Notes under the pieces: generated by a model
Databases searched by the model: none
Told to the model about the DNA's origin: nothing
What the model saw: only the letters and a program-made list of their open reading frames with translations
From: Strigamia acuminata
Taxonomy: Eukaryota; Arthropoda; Chilopoda; Geophilomorpha; Linotaeniidae
Assembly (NCBI GenBank): GCA_949358305.1
Contig: OX442314.1
Coordinates: 29,559,118-29,623,117, forward strand
Direction: 5' to 3'
Length of the DNA: 64,000 nt
Shown here: in pieces, positions 23,717 through 35,202 of the stretch
Layout: every line of letters starts with the position of its first letter
How positions within the stretch are numbered: the stretch's first letter is position 1
Made by a program: the position numbers and the translations under genes

Positions 23717-23849
23717 TAAAAATTGAACTGGTGGTCAGTAGTGGCAGTAGCCCTATTATCGGGCACGCCACCTGACGGTTTTTTTCTTTAAAAGTACTGA
23801 TTTTGGTACATTAAATTGGACAAGCCATAAGTAACATCATTTATTTGTT
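23717..23849 (-). repeat. DIRS right inverted terminal repeat
   Basis: The complement of 18449-18581. By eye the main difference is one base in CCAGTCCAATT versus the complement of AATTGAACTGG. It is followed by a unique right extension to 23897. Confidence 0.9.
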
Positions 23850-24307
23850 ATTCATACAATTAATATTTTGCTTCATTACTTTGCAAAATTTACTATTTCA
23901 CTGGTGTAGGGACACAAAAAAGTAGCTCATAACACCAGAATTGTACTCGAACTCCAGACATTGTGATCGATTACCAATATTGTCAAAGGTGATGCTTTGA
24001 CACAGAACTACTTTTCCACTTAGTAGAACACAGTACTTAGTTAGGCATAAACAGGCTGAAATAGATCAACCTTGTGGTGGTTTTGAGTATAGGTATTTGC
24101 ATGTCTACTTTAGCAGCACCAACCTAGAAAAAATTTCATTAACTCTCAACTCCCAATTCGGGGACCTGAAGCCAAAGAATTTTAGAAATGTATGAAAAAT
24201 GATTTTTACAGTTTGAATATTTCATTTTTATATTGAAATGTCACCAATTCTTTATTTGTTGGAAGAGTATGAGATAAACAATGGAATTTGAATTCGAAAG
24301 CATGGGA

Positions 24308-24615
24308 GGAACAAAGGAATTTTATCTAATTTTTAAATTTTTGATTGTAATATTTTTTTCCAACGAGAAATTTAAAGATGAACAAAGGAATTTTATCTAA
24401 TTTTTAAATTTTTGATTTTATTTTTTCTTTTATCGTTATGACAACGTAAAAAATTTTCCAACCAGAAATTTAAAGGCAAGAAGTGTATCCTGAATTATAT
24501 GGAAAAATTCTTCACAATGAATTTTCTAGACATTCTCAACAATGAATTTCCTAGACATTCTTAACAATGAATCTTCTGGACATTCTTAACAATAAATTTT
24601 CTAGACATTCTTAAT
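24308..24615 (+). repeat. Two tandem repeats
   Basis: A ~70-bp spaced duplication of ACAAAGGAATTTTATCTAAT lies at 24310 and 24379. A 25-bp array (24516-24615) of four units of AATGAATTTTCTAGACATTC plus TTAAC follows. It is non-coding. Confidence 0.8.
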
Positions 24616-25213
24616 GAACTTCTAGAAATATGTATGTGGTAATGCGGTACTTGTCACTAAAAATAAACATACTTCAAATGACCGAATTTAACATTCAGAC
24701 ACTAATATTATTACATAAAAATGTTATAAAATCGAAATCTCACATCTGCACTACCACACGGATCGTTCGATATTTTTTTGTCAAAATCCAAATATTAACA
24801 CAAGGCTAAAAATATAAAATGTTTTTCTGAACCTCAAACTATCCTGAGAATAAGAAGTAAACTCACACAATTGCATGTGCTCCAACTCCAATGCAGGGCC
24901 TGGAAAAACCAATAATAAACCAAAGGAATACAGGGATTTAGCATTGGCCGTGTTCAACTGCCTAGCGAATATGTGGTGCAACTGATTTGTTTTGGTTTGT
25001 GCAAATCGAAATTGATGAAAGTTGGCTTGTGGCACAAACTCACGTTTGTACTTTCAATTCCTTCCAACAATCCTGTAGTACAGGACAAGCTTTTATTTCG
25101 ACAATTACATTTAGTGAAGGAATAGTACAGAGTGAAGCAATTAATTATGTTAAACTTCAATAGCAGTTAAAGATTAAATAGTAATCAAATATTTACAATT
25201 GCTAATCTGAGCT
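24616..25213. other. Intergenic, no feature supported
   Basis: The minus-strand ORFs at 24781-25160 lack recognisable motifs. Confidence 0.4.
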
Positions 25214-25218
25214 TTTAA

Positions 25219-25532
25219 TGTGGAAACTGGAGTTTCTAAGGAACACGCCATCAAGGGGGGAATTGAAGGTGACGCCATGTTTGGTCACCTGAGGGTCACT
25301 TCGGTGAACCACACTGTAATGGGTCATTCTATTTCATCTATAAAGGGGGGGGGGGGCTATTGATATATTTGCATATCCTGTTTGAAATAAAACTTCACTG
25401 TTCAATGTAATCTCTGTGCGCACTTGTGCTTTTTTTCTGCAATCCATACGAATCAGTTTCAATCCATTGACATCGATAGTCCAAAGTAACTTTTTATTAA
25501 TCCAAATACAAAATCGAGTTGCTATTACAACA
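25219..25532 (+). mobile_element. Solo LTR, BEL-like, 5-bp duplication TTTAA
   Basis: It begins TGTGGAAACTGGAG, very like the BEL LTR start at 48372 (TGTGGAAACTGGCG), and ends ..TATTACAACA. TTTAA lies at both 25214-25218 and 25533-25537. An AATAAA signal is at about 25387, where U3/R should end. It contains a 12-G run. No internal region follows, so it is a solo LTR left by LTR-LTR recombination. A diverged relative of its central part lies at about 31345-31440. Confidence 0.7.
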
Positions 25533-26344
25533 TTTAACTCATGCATGAGGAAGTTGAGACTGCAATTTCTTAAAGATTTGCTGGAAATAACCTGAGTGAG
25601 TCTGTACAAAAGTATAGAAAGATAAAGCGTGATTCAACTAAATACGGTATTCTTGGTGTTTCAGCCACGGCTACTATTCGAGGGCGGCTAGAATTTGAGG
25701 GCGACTCTTAATCGGTAAAATACGGTATTTGGAATAAATTTTTTTGGGGAGCTGAAGAAAATTATTGAAGCATTAAGTGAACAGAAAAAGTTTGGTTAAC
25801 TACTGGTGTAAACAATACATGAGGGCTCGTGTAATCATGGAGCCCTAAGCTGCAGCTTCTTTAGCCTAATGGGAAATCCTACTATGATTAATTTTTTCTA
25901 CTATTAACATGCTTGAACTACTATAAGAAGTTTATTGAGAAAGCTATACAGTAGTTAGACAAAGTTTGGATTTCCCAATAGGCTCAATAGACATCCCACT
26001 TAAGGCGACAAAATTTGAGAACAGCAAATTCCGGATCACTAGCCGGCTTTTATTAAAGCAGATAGCAGGTGACTTGCTCGAAGGAAAATGTGGATCGATC
26101 AGTTCATACACATGGTGCACATCTTCAGCTTTAATTGTGACCAGCTTGTGGCCAAGAATATTGTAAATCCACCATAGAAAAGCCATTATTTTATCTTTCT
26201 GATAATCTAGTTCACACAACTGGATTAGAATTATCTAGTTTCAAAATGTTTAAAATAGATAATTTTGGGCTAGATGTGTTTGCACTAAGAACTAGAACTA
26301 GATTTAAACTTTGAGTTAGCCCAAACTTTCTGGTGCGAACAAGG
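25533..26344. other. Intergenic, with an AAGAGCCGCGG-type repeat end near 25670-25725
   Basis: GCGACTCTTAATCGGTAAAA then TACGGTA matches the end type seen at 18381 and 61510. Overlapping ORFs on both strands at 25944-26219 are unrecognised. Confidence 0.35.
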
Positions 26345-26346
26345 TA

Positions 26347-26922
26347 CAGTCGAAACTCTTTATGACGAATCGTGATATAACGAATTATCGATATAACGAA
26401 CTGTTAAAAATAATTTGGTTGGCCAGCCGTAGAACACCATGTTAAATATTTTCGATGTAACGAATTTCAATATAACGAATTATTCGTTATAACAAACAAG
26501 TTTTCATGTACACTGTAATACTCACAAGTCCTTGTTATAACGAATTTTCAAACTGAGACTCACAACATCAGATTCCCATATTTAGAAACCAAAGGAAAAT
26601 GAAAAATTTAATCTTTTAAAATGGCTGCCAAATAAAAGGCAATTTTGATTCAGGACAAGTTGAACATTATTAATGTCATTGACAATGGCAAGACGCCATC
26701 AATTGTAGCAGATGAGTTTATTTTGTTTCGTTCTACAATTTTCAACAATTTTAAAGAATTGGGATAAAATTAACATGAAACTTGCACGTTTATGAATAAA
26801 TAATACTCCGTATTATTTATGATGAAACTTAATTTTCTTTAGCTAATTCGTTTTAACGAACTGTTGTTATAACGAATCGATTTTTCCGGTCCATTGTGAT
26901 TTGTTATAAAGAGCTTCGACTG
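26347..26922 (+). mobile_element. pogo/Tigger-like element, TA-flanked
   Basis: It starts CAGTCGAAACTCTTTATGAC and ends GTTATAAAGAGCTTCGACTG, with TA duplications at 26345-26346 and 26923-26924. The interior has repeated AACGAATTATCGATATAACG-type words and a degraded transposase N-terminus (26621-26767). It is the same family as 3748-4434. Confidence 0.85.
26621..26767 (+). pseudogene. Tigger/pogo transposase N-terminus (CENP-B-like HTH), broken
   Basis: From an ATG at 26621 the frame has a stop at codon 5, then reads ILIQDKLNIINVID and GKTPSIVADEF, ending with STIFNNFKELG and a stop. This pattern (KLxIIxxxDxG then IAxEF then STIxxI) is the N-terminal helix-turn-helix of pogo/Tigger transposases, related to CENP-B. 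The DDE domain is absent. It is a relic, non-functional here. Confidence 0.75.
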
Positions 26923-27002
26923 TATAAGAGATGTGTCCGTATCGCATTGTTTTGCTTTGTTTGCAGTTGTTTGAGTTCTTTACCAATGTGATAAGCGACT
27001 GT

Positions 27003-27280
27003 GTGAATGAATGCGTCTAGTATATTGGCTGAATTTTCTCCTCGCTGATGAGCGTTCATTTTTGACGACTTCCTGCGTTCGTTCCGGCATGGTCACTCGT
27101 TTTTTTCTATTTTTCTGACCGTTTTTGCTCGTTTTCCGCCTTTACTCCCGGGTTTCGGCACCAAATTCGCGTTCGCAAATCGTTTGGAGTGGTTGAAGCA
27201 GATTTGAGTTTTTATTTTGTCAAAAGTTGATGAAAGTTGAGTGTGTATTTTGTGTATTTTTTTTACTGAGCTTGGTTGGT
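27003..27280 (-). mobile_element. Fragment of an old BEL-type element: partial LTR, tRNA-Phe primer site, gag start
   Basis: On the minus strand, 27163-27146 reads TGGTGCCGAAACCCGGGA, the same primer-binding site as the intact BEL element. The LTR tail precedes it (27164 to about 27280), with an AATAAAA signal at about 27215. Downstream on the minus strand an ATG at 27090 opens MPERTQEVVKNERSSARRKF, resembling the Arg-rich gag start of BEL proteins. The fragment stops near 27003, where another repeat end (ATGAATGCGTCTAGTA) begins. Confidence 0.65.
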
Positions 27281-27590
27281 GATCCTTAAAGGCAGAATAC
27301 CTGTGTGGGAAGTTAGGCTATGCAGCTGTGCGACGACTTTTCTGACTTCATCCAACCTTGCATTTGTATCGAGAAGTGGGATAACCACAAAGAAATCTGT
27401 GGCAGATGTTGTTGGCGTTGAAACATTTAATGTAAAGCCGTGATCTGTTGGATGACTTTCTTGAGGATGCAAACTTTCCATAGAAACAGTATCTTATTCG
27501 GACAAGGTTGAGAAACAACTGGTATTGCCAGCTGGTCACCCATATAAGTATCGGCCAGCGGCAAAGCCGCTCAGCTGTTGTTGTAATGGA
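27281..27590 (-). repeat. 5S-rRNA-derived SINE, copy 2
   Basis: On the minus strand the head AGCTGTTTCCATTACAACAA leads to a 5S-like CGATACTTATATGGGTGACC. The body shares GTTGTTTCTCAACCTTGTC and a tail around CATCCAACCTTGCATTTG and CCTTAAAGGCAGAAT (plus-strand text) with copy 37932-38180. A duplicated middle segment makes this copy longer. Confidence 0.65.
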
Positions 27591-27599
27591 AACAGCTGA

Positions 27600-28755
27600 A
27601 TGTAAATTAAAGTTTTACATGACATTTGTTGTTTGTTATACTTCGGCCTCTACTGTTTGTTCTAATTTCTATATAATACTTTGATTTGAGGGAATTTACT
27701 AGATACTCTCTAGAGTAATGACAAATGGTTGGAATAACAACTTTTCATTATACCAATGTGGTTTCAAATACAAAGGATATATCATGATTTTCGAAATTGG
27801 GAAAGGAACAAAATTAGTATCAATTTGCTAATTGAATTTCCAGTCTAATAAGCAATAATCGATTTAATATATGGTTTCATTGTGGTGAAAACTTTTTATT
27901 TTATTTATTTAGCATTTGTAACTGATATGAGTGCACTGACACTGACCATCATTATGGGAAGATTATGTGTTTCATAAATCACCTTAATTTCTGTACATGA
28001 CATCATACACTTTATTTGTTTTTCTGTCAGTGTGTGTCACTGGAGAAATTTGTTACCACCACTCTACACAATGTGAAACAGGAGAAAACGGATTGGAAAA
28101 ATATTTTAAATTCAGTAAATTCCGATTGTATAAAAAAAGCACACGTCAGGTACTTGATTGGGAATAGTGGAGATATTTTTGATAAATGGGTTGTTTCCAA
28201 AAATAATCCAAAAGTGTAATTCCCAACAAAATGATTGATGCAGGTGGAAGAAACAAGTTGGAGCTTGGTAGGAGCACATGCTACATCACACTCCCTTTGG
28301 GGAGCAACTGCAAAGTGGAAAGATCACACATGTCTCTATAGATCAATTGATGGACTGAATGAGATCCATAGACTAAAGAAATAAGAATGACTTGTCAAGT
28401 GCCCTCTCCGTTCAAAGGAAATAGGAAAGGGGAAACATCTGTTGAAGAAGAAAAAAAGTATTGTTAGCTTTTTCTTTTTCTTTTTTTTTTCTCTTTTGGA
28501 ATCGAGGGAAAATGAAGGTTTGTGATTGTGAGAAAAGAGAAGGGGGAAAAAAAAGTTTGTTTTAAGACAGTTATTTATGTTTGGAATAGTGTTTGTGGAA
28601 TTGAAAGCTCGAATGGACTTATTTCTCATTTGTGCGATTCAAACAATACTGTCGGAAATATTGTTTGGTGCGTTACTGCCAGGTGGCGCTCTACCTCACT
28701 TGCGTTCATGTGAAAAATAGAATAAATCTTCACTTTTTGGTTTAGTCTCAATACA
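27600..28755. other. Intergenic, no feature supported
   Basis: The ORF at 28016-28219 (+) and the overlapping frames at 28336-28823 have no recognisable domains. A poly-T/poly-A-rich patch lies at 28455-28560. Confidence 0.4.
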
Positions 28756-28758
28756 TTA

Positions 28759-29224
28759 AGGGGTTTTATTAAATGAGCGATTATTGTGATTAGTTGATTA
28801 TTGCAATAATCGTAATCACTCAATTATTGAAGGCCCAACAAAAATCTGATTATGTGATTATTGCTCCAATGGGCGGAATTGTTTAAATTGTAACCTCAAT
28901 ATGTTACAATTGTTTAAAAAAAGTTCCTACAAATAATAATTGCAACTACCTAACTCGTTTCGTGTGTTCAGTTTAACCTAAACTGAGCAGACTTTGTTAA
29001 ATTATGACCTTGTGTATTTGAAGCGGGTCTGGCGCCGCCATGTTGGCTTCAGTTGAGAGAGCACTTATAATCGGCACAAGTCAGCAGAAAACCATGGTTT
29101 GGAATGATTACTTGATTAGTTGTTTAGTTGCTTATTTGATGAAATGATTATTCTCGGGATTGGTGGAATCCAGTCACATGACACATCAAGTAATCGACTA
29201 ATCAAAGTAATCAAAGTAATTAAC
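28759..29224. mobile_element. AGGGGTTTCATTAAATGAGCG MITE, truncated copy
   Basis: It begins AAGGGGTTTTATTAAATGAG after TA. The interior matches 47302-47777 in reverse orientation through CAATATGTTACAATTGTTT, GTTTAACCTAAACTGAGCAG and GGATTGGTGGAATCCAGTCA. The last ~35 bp with the second inverted repeat are missing. Confidence 0.8.
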
Positions 29225-29975
29225 TTGTGAGAAATGAAAGAGACAACCATTCGGTTTGATTGTCGTGACAAGACTGAACTTTATTCTAAAATACAAAATG
29301 GCGTACACTGGGATTTTTGGTTGAATATCGCAGCTATTTAATTCACTAGCTGTTGTTTGCGATATATCGCACATGCAAATTATTGCGAATTATTGCGAAT
29401 TATTGCGAATTATTGCGATTATTGCGATTATATCGCGATATATCGCGAATGCAATTTATCGCAAAAAAATCGCAACAATCCAATATCGCAATCGCATTCA
29501 CAACAAAAATTAATCGCACAAGCCTACTGAAAAAACAACCATCCATCATAAATCATAGCAAATATTGTCCAACAATACGGTGTGTTCTGTACACAGTACT
29601 TTTAAAAAAATACCGCATCTCGTGGTAGTGGTAATGTACCACTGTTTTGGTACCATACAACTTTACTTTGACAAAATCTCAAAAGTGTAGAAACATCTTA
29701 AAAAAAAATGTAATAAAATGTAATAAAATCTAGCAAAATCTCGCACGATCTCGTACTGGTACATCGGCAGCAATCTACAAAAGTACTGAAGAGATTCAAA
29801 ACGTACCAAAAACTCTACAATTTAGGAATGACTAGTAAATCAAACTTTGGACAAAAATTGATGAAAATCGCAAATATCTCGAGAACGAAAGCTCAGATTG
29901 TCAAAAACTAAACACCAAACGAAAGAGCGGAAAAAACCGCACCAGAACGGTTAATTAAACAACACTGCCCACAAA
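29225..29975. other. Intergenic with a TTGCGAATTA short tandem
   Basis: At 29381-29430, GCGAATTATT is repeated four to five times within TATCGCGA-rich sequence. No gene is supported. Confidence 0.5.
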
Positions 29976-29980
29976 TCATA

Positions 29981-30076
29981 CCGTATATTTTCCAATTGTG
30001 CCCCGTGCGCAATTTGCAAAAATAATATTTTTTCCGCGCGCTATTAGAGGCCCGCGGACAATTGGAAGGTATACGG
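29981..30076. mobile_element. 96-bp MITE, TA-flanked, CCGTAT ends
   Basis: CCGTATATTTTCCAATTGTG on the left is mirrored by GACAATTGGAAGGTATACGG on the right. TA flanks are at 29979-29980 and 30077-30078. The outer word TACCGTA is shared with two other MITE families in the window. Confidence 0.8.
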
Positions 30077-30136
30077 TAATTAACATCTATTTAATCGAAC
30101 AATGTGTACATTTTTTGAGACAACCTTCGTTCGCCT

Positions 30137-30176
30137 CCTTGTATTGTCGGGCCGGTTTTATTTGGGCCACCCGGTA
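30137..30176 (+). repeat. Dispersed ~38-bp motif, copy 3
   Basis: CCTTGTATTGTCGGGCCGGT then TTTATTTGGGCCACCCGGTA. This is the most complete copy of the motif. Confidence 0.65.
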
Positions 30177-30199
30177 CTTAGCAAACAAAAGTCAAATCA

Positions 30200-31220
30200 A
30201 TTACGTCGTGTTGATTAAACGCCCAAATTGATCTTGATTTTTAAGGGGTTCAAGTGGGAACTTGAAGCGGAAACTCAATTCATGGGAAACGGAATTAATC
30301 GTAATTGGTGGAGGATTGAAGAGCTCAACGTTTGTCGAAAAATGAAAGAGCGTGTAAAAGGACCTTCTAGGTAATTGATGGGGGGACGAGAAACGTCAAG
30401 ATAAGAGGCAATTTGTCCCAGATCAGTTTCCATTCACTGTTGTGGTTACTTTTTCTTTCTTATAATAATTTGTATTTTTGTTGCTAAATAATTTCTTGAG
30501 ATGTGCCTTCTTAGTTCGGCTGTTTGTTCAATTCAGTTTTTCTATTTGCAAGGAGTTTAAGGTTTCAAAATTTAATTTAATATTGTGATTAAATTAATAA
30601 TGAAAGAGGTTTTTCTTTTTTCCTTAATAAAGATCTCTCCGCTCAATCTGCTTTGGGTGTTTGGGAATTGCACACTTGAGGCAGACTTTCAAAACATAAC
30701 TGGAAAATTTAATCTTGTGATTTTGCGTTTAAAGTCGAATTCTGCATTCACTTGCACAAGATTAAAAGACCACTATTGGTCAAGACGTTTTCTAGTTTTG
30801 TGTGTAATCAATGATTTAGTATAACTTTTTATCTGTCACAAGACAGCACAATGGACAAAGTCTGGTTCACACCAGCAAGCAAAACTACCAAGAATGCTTG
30901 CTTGCTTGCTTTTTGCTCCATTCCATAAGAGGAAAAATTTATTACTAAACTTTCGACTAAGATTCAAAAGTATTAGTCCGCCTTGAGCACCCATCTTCTC
31001 AGACTGGGACACAACTCGAAGAAGAACCACAATTCTGCGCGTCTGCATAAATTCATGGGTTGTATTTATTGGCACACTATTTATTCTTTATTTTTCACTA
31101 AAAGTGATTTTATTCCACACTACTTTTTTCCGCACTATTTTTACTTTTTTCCACACTTCATCTAGCACATCCATTTCTATCATTGTGCATTTTGTGTTAA
31201 ACACAAGGGCACCACAGGTT
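30200..31220. other. Intergenic, no feature supported
   Basis: AT-rich. The short ORFs (30585-30824 +, 30836-31075 -) show no recognisable features. Confidence 0.4.
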
Positions 31221-31223
31221 AGG

Positions 31224-31300
31224 GGGTATTTACAAACTACAGGCGCTTCAGGAATCTTTGCGACCTGGAGTGACTAATGCGTCTGACGTAATTATTAACT
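31224..31300 (+). repeat. Single arm of the foldback MITE found in the channel-gene intron
   Basis: GTATTTACAAACTACAGGCG then CTTTGCGACCTGGAGTGACT matches 63303-63370 and, inverted, 63477-63537. Confidence 0.7.
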
Positions 31301-31310
31301 CAGGTCGGTA

Positions 31311-31545
31311 AGTTTGTACTCACTTCTGGTGACTCACTATGTTAATGGCAGAGTCTATTTTTGTGTAATAGTGAGAGGAAGTGGATTTGCATGTCCTGTT
31401 TGAATAAAATAACCACTGTTCTAATGTAATCCACCGTGTATTACATAACGGGGTCAACATGGCCCAAAACACAAGGACATTTAATACCCCAGGAATGGAT
31501 CTATTACCTGTCAATCTCACTTTCAATAGATGCATTCAAAGTTAA
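31311..31545 (+). repeat. LTR-like fragment related to 25219-25532
   Basis: ATTTGCATGTCCTGTTTGAA then TAAAATAACCACTGTTCTAA matches the AATAAA region of the 25219 LTR. Ends are not identifiable. Confidence 0.4.
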
Positions 31546-31577
31546 AATCCAAATTTGACTTATCATATTCTGAGATA

Positions 31578-31661
31578 CCGTACTGTCTCGAATAAACGCC
31601 GGGTTCAAATAGGCGTTTATTGTATAGCGCGTCGCCCCAGTGTTCATTCAAGGCAGTACGG
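31578..31661. mobile_element. 84-bp CCGTACTG MITE, TA-flanked
   Basis: CCGTACTGTCTCGAATAAAC on the left; the right ends ATTCAAGGCAGTACGG, with TA on both sides (31576-31577, 31662-31663). It is a short relative of 12074-12226. Confidence 0.75.
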
Positions 31662-31664
31662 TAA

Positions 31665-34370
31665 GTGATCTAATTTGCATCATTGAAGTGATAAGTTAAT
31701 CCAAATAAATGGCTTATTGATAATTCACTCCAGTATGGCTTAATGATGCAAATTAGATCACTCTGACTTGTAGAACAATTCAGCCATATCAGTCAAATTA
31801 CATACTGGCATGCAACTTTCAAATGACTTTAATTAATTCAGATTATTATAACTGAAATGTGAATTTTAACACCTATAATGTCTTGAAACGGGCAATCGTG
31901 ACATCCATTCTTTATGCAATTTGAATAAAATACTACTGAATCAGATATCGATTAGATACAGTTATAAAACTGACAATTGAGGCCTGCTTAACCATAAAAA
32001 TCTTTTATTCCACTTTATCTTGCAAGAGCAATGTTAAAGTGAGATTTGTTCCACCATTTAGAGATTACTTCCCAAGCAGTGGCATCTGTAACACTGACAT
32101 CTGGTTCAAATGCAAAGGAGTGAAATGCAGAAGGTCAAATGCAAAAGTGGGCCTTCAGAGCCATTACTTCTCATTTAATTTGCAGTAAAAAAAAAGAATG
32201 TGATTTACCTTTAAAGTGGGGAGTAGGATTGTTGTTTACACATTTCTCTAGATGTAGAATTTAATTGTACCTGTTTTTTCTTATTATTATTAAAATAAAT
32301 AAAAATGGAATCTTCTGAGCATTGGCACATTAAATAAATCTCCACTCTAACATTCATTATTGAATTTGTTGGTTTGTGCAAGATGAATTGTTTGCAGAGC
32401 TATACAATTGAATTAATCTATATAGCTTTGGAAAAATAAGAATGGCACGAGCTCATTGCTTGGCAATCATGCAGGGGATTCAGACAGCCAAAGAAAGAAA
32501 GAAAAAGTAGAATGTTTTTCTTTTTCTTTTTTTACATGAATTAGGCATTCATCTTCTGTATTCTGTATAGACGATTTCCACATTTTGTTACTGCGCATGT
32601 GCAGTTGTTTTGTCACAAAACATTTAAAAATTGAATTTTGAATCGACAGTCAGTCTTCGCATGTGCATGACTGTCTGATTCGAACTGATGACGCAGGGCA
32701 AGAAGTCTGCGACCATCATGCATTGCTTTAGGTTAACTACGTTTTTGGATTGCGATTATAAAATAATTACTACAACAATTTAATTTTTTTCTCGATGATT
32801 ATTGGTTTTAGACTTCTAAACCTGATGTTTAGAAAGTCTCATGAAACGGTTCTGTCTGTCTGTCCGTCCGTCCGTCCGTCCGTCCGTCCGTCCGTCGTCA
32901 ACGATTCCGCAAAAACTATAGCAGCTAGAGCAAAACGGACAACGGCATTAAATTCAGCATGCTTATATTATTATTGTAAGGTATTTTCAGATTTCTTGGA
33001 CCTCCGGTTGAATTAATAAACCGGTTTTAGTGCACTTTTAGCCGTCTAATAATACTACTTCCGTCCTGCACAGGAAGTTGTAACATTGTACTAGCGCCAC
33101 CTGGCGGATCCCGTGAGCCATACGTTGCGATACGTTTTCCGCGCGATTTATTTCCCGATTGTAGCAAACCCGGATGCAACAATTCCGCAGCATATCATTT
33201 CAAATTTTGGTGGGATTTTGTTTGTTGTTGCTTTATATTGGCAAAAAAAAAAAAATTTTTTTTTTTTTAAATTACTTTATTTTCTTTTATTTCGGTGTTT
33301 TATTTAGGGACAAAAGGACAGGGTTTAGAAGTCTAATATGTAATGCTTCCCTGCATTACAAATCCCAGCTTGTTTTATTACGAGCTTTCAGAAAATGTAA
33401 AAATCCCACTCAATGCGCTTGATCTTTAAATACAGTATTAATAATTAAAATTAAAATTAAAATTAAAAATTTTAGAAGAGCATTCTTTATTAAAATCAAC
33501 ATTTGCCGTAATCAGACGCTTATTGCCATCAGCCATGTTTTGTTCCATCCCTATTGTTTCGTATACTTTTTTTATATTAATGAACTTATATTGAAAACAT
33601 GACAGCTGAAGGCACATCTTCAAGTTACGCTGTTTAATTTGATATATAGTTTGTGTGTTAATAATCCTTTTATTAAAAAATGCCTTTGCCGTTGTTTGAT
33701 ATCCAGTTAAAGGGAATGTTTGTCCTGGTTTGCACATGCACAGGTATTACCATTTGGCGAGTCTAAGAGGTGCATTTTCCCTTTCACCAGTTGGATAAAC
33801 TTGAGTAATTTGTACTTATTCTAAATGAATAATGAGGTTGTGATTAGATTATGCAAATGTGTGCACACATTTCAACACTAATTTAATTTCATGTAGAAAT
33901 AAAAGAAATTTGGCAATGCGCCTTTAATTGAATACTTTCTTGATATTAAAGTCTTAGTGTTAGAGCATCTTTAAATTAAAACATGTTTATATTCTACTAT
34001 AAAGGTACTTAAACAAAGGATGTTAGTTCAGGTGCTGATAGTGGTCGTTTGATGAGATTAAACTTCATAGATATTTATCTCAGTGTAGTGGGGTTTGCAA
34101 CTTGTAATCCAACTTGACATATTGACACTGGAATGGTTACCGTTCTGTTTTAATTCCATTGGGGGAATTGTTCTCTTCTCAATCTCACACTGCAAATCCG
34201 CTTTATAATTACCATCGTTTGTATGGAGTAGAGCTGTCCTGACTTCCATGCGGACAGCTGGGGTGGGCTAAGGAGCAATTCTTTTTTGAGCTGTTGGGTT
34301 TGGACCGGATTTGAAGAATTTCTAATAGCCATATGTGCCCTTGATTTTTATGTTCATTAAACGTATTCAG
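31665..34370. other. Intergenic; one GTCC microsatellite
   Basis: Apart from the microsatellite at 32851-32896 and an A/T homopolymer patch near 33243-33270, I see no feature. The 33438-33737 minus-strand ORF is unrecognised and its C-terminal end is repeat-derived. Confidence 0.45.
32851..32896 (+). repeat. (GTCT)/(GTCC) microsatellite
   Basis: Three CTGT-type units then about eight CCGT units. It is followed by CAACGATTCCGCAAAAACTA. The Ser-Arg-Pro-Val peptide repeat in the overlapping ORF is an artefact. Confidence 0.9.
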
Positions 34371-34372
34371 TA

Positions 34373-34490
34373 CTGCATTCAAAAATTAAAATATTTTGTG
34401 TTTTACTTAAATTTTAAAACAAAAATGACGTCATTTCTTGTCCTATTTTTCATGTTAAACTAAAATTGGTAAAAATACAAACTAAAATAC
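34373..34490. repeat. Partial copy of the GCATTCAAAAA-ended MITE
   Basis: ACTGCATTCAAAAATTAAAA then AAATGACGTCATTTCTTGTC matches 10875-11099 read from its right end. The other terminus is not found. Confidence 0.55.
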
Positions 34491-34827
34491 ACGTCCCGAC
34501 TTTAATTGGTCGAGATACACTCGGGTCGGTTCATTTAGATAAAAACGGATAAGGTTAGGTCGGGAAGGTCAGGAAAAAAAAACCCTTGAAGGCTTAGTGG
34601 AAACATAATGTCAAGAAAATGTGCAGCAAGGAAACAAACCGACATCAATAAATCTCAACCAATCACAGCGTGCCATTAGAATAACATGTTTCACTTGAAC
34701 GTAGCCACTGCCAAAAGTTAAGTACCACATGTCTCATCAAAATTAAATTACCAAAAAAATTAGCTTTCCTTATAATTTTTTAACTTTTGATCCATCCCTA
34801 CAAATACTGCACAATACTACAGCCAAT

Positions 34828-34938
34828 ACTTCTCAGACGATCACTTCTCGAATGGATCGTTTCTTCGAAAAATATTTGTCTGCGAAACGACGTATTCGAG
34901 AATCGTGGTCTTCGAAATGACTGTCTGAGAAGTGAAAT
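34828..34938. repeat. Short imperfect palindrome
   Basis: CTTCTCAGACGATCA (left) is mirrored by TGACTGTCTGAGAAG (right), with inner pairs around TTCTCGAA. It is probably a small MITE. The ORF to its right (34987-35202, +) is unrecognised. Confidence 0.5.
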
Positions 34939-35202
34939 TTGAAGAAGTGACCCAGACTCGCTGGAATAGACTGAGACTGAGTCTGATTGAGGAGGAGTGG
35001 CTCTGTCAAAAAGGATGTAATTGCCAGGCATTTTATTGTAATCAAGTGTGGGCCATGCTTTAAAGCAGAGCTTCCGACTTGCTCTAATGGCATGTTATGC
35101 ACTCATTTTGCTGGTAATGGTAGAATAAATCATCAATGCACAAAGAGGGAGTTTTTAGATGCTTTTAAACTTGGCAGTTCTGATAAGATGTCTTGTTTCT
35201 AA

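Larger units (their letters stand above)
18434..23897 (+). mobile_element. Complete DIRS-type tyrosine-recombinase retrotransposon
   Basis: The element has the full DIRS layout. Inverted terminal repeats are at 18449-18581 and 23717-23849, with a unique left extension (18434-18448) and right extension (23850-23897). An internal complementary region (23375-23478) is the complement of both outer ends joined at ATAG. It encodes Gag, reverse transcriptase, RNase H, a methylase-like region and a tyrosine recombinase. DIRS elements are known to replicate via a circular intermediate and integrate with a recombinase instead of a DDE integrase, so no target duplication is expected and none is seen. 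The reading frames are open once two small introns are removed, so it may be recently active. Confidence 0.9.
18406..24092. mobile_element. Foldback MITE split by the DIRS insertion
   Basis: CTATACTCAAAACCACCACA.. GTTGATCTAT (18406-18437) is mirrored by ATAGATCAACCTTGTGGTGG.. TTTTGAGTATAG (24061-24092). Removing the DIRS element leaves about 225 bp. Its interior, TTCACTGGTGTAGGGACAC.. CAGAACTACTTTTCC, matches other members of this family (5357, 41108-41559). The DIRS element therefore landed inside a pre-existing MITE. Confidence 0.7.
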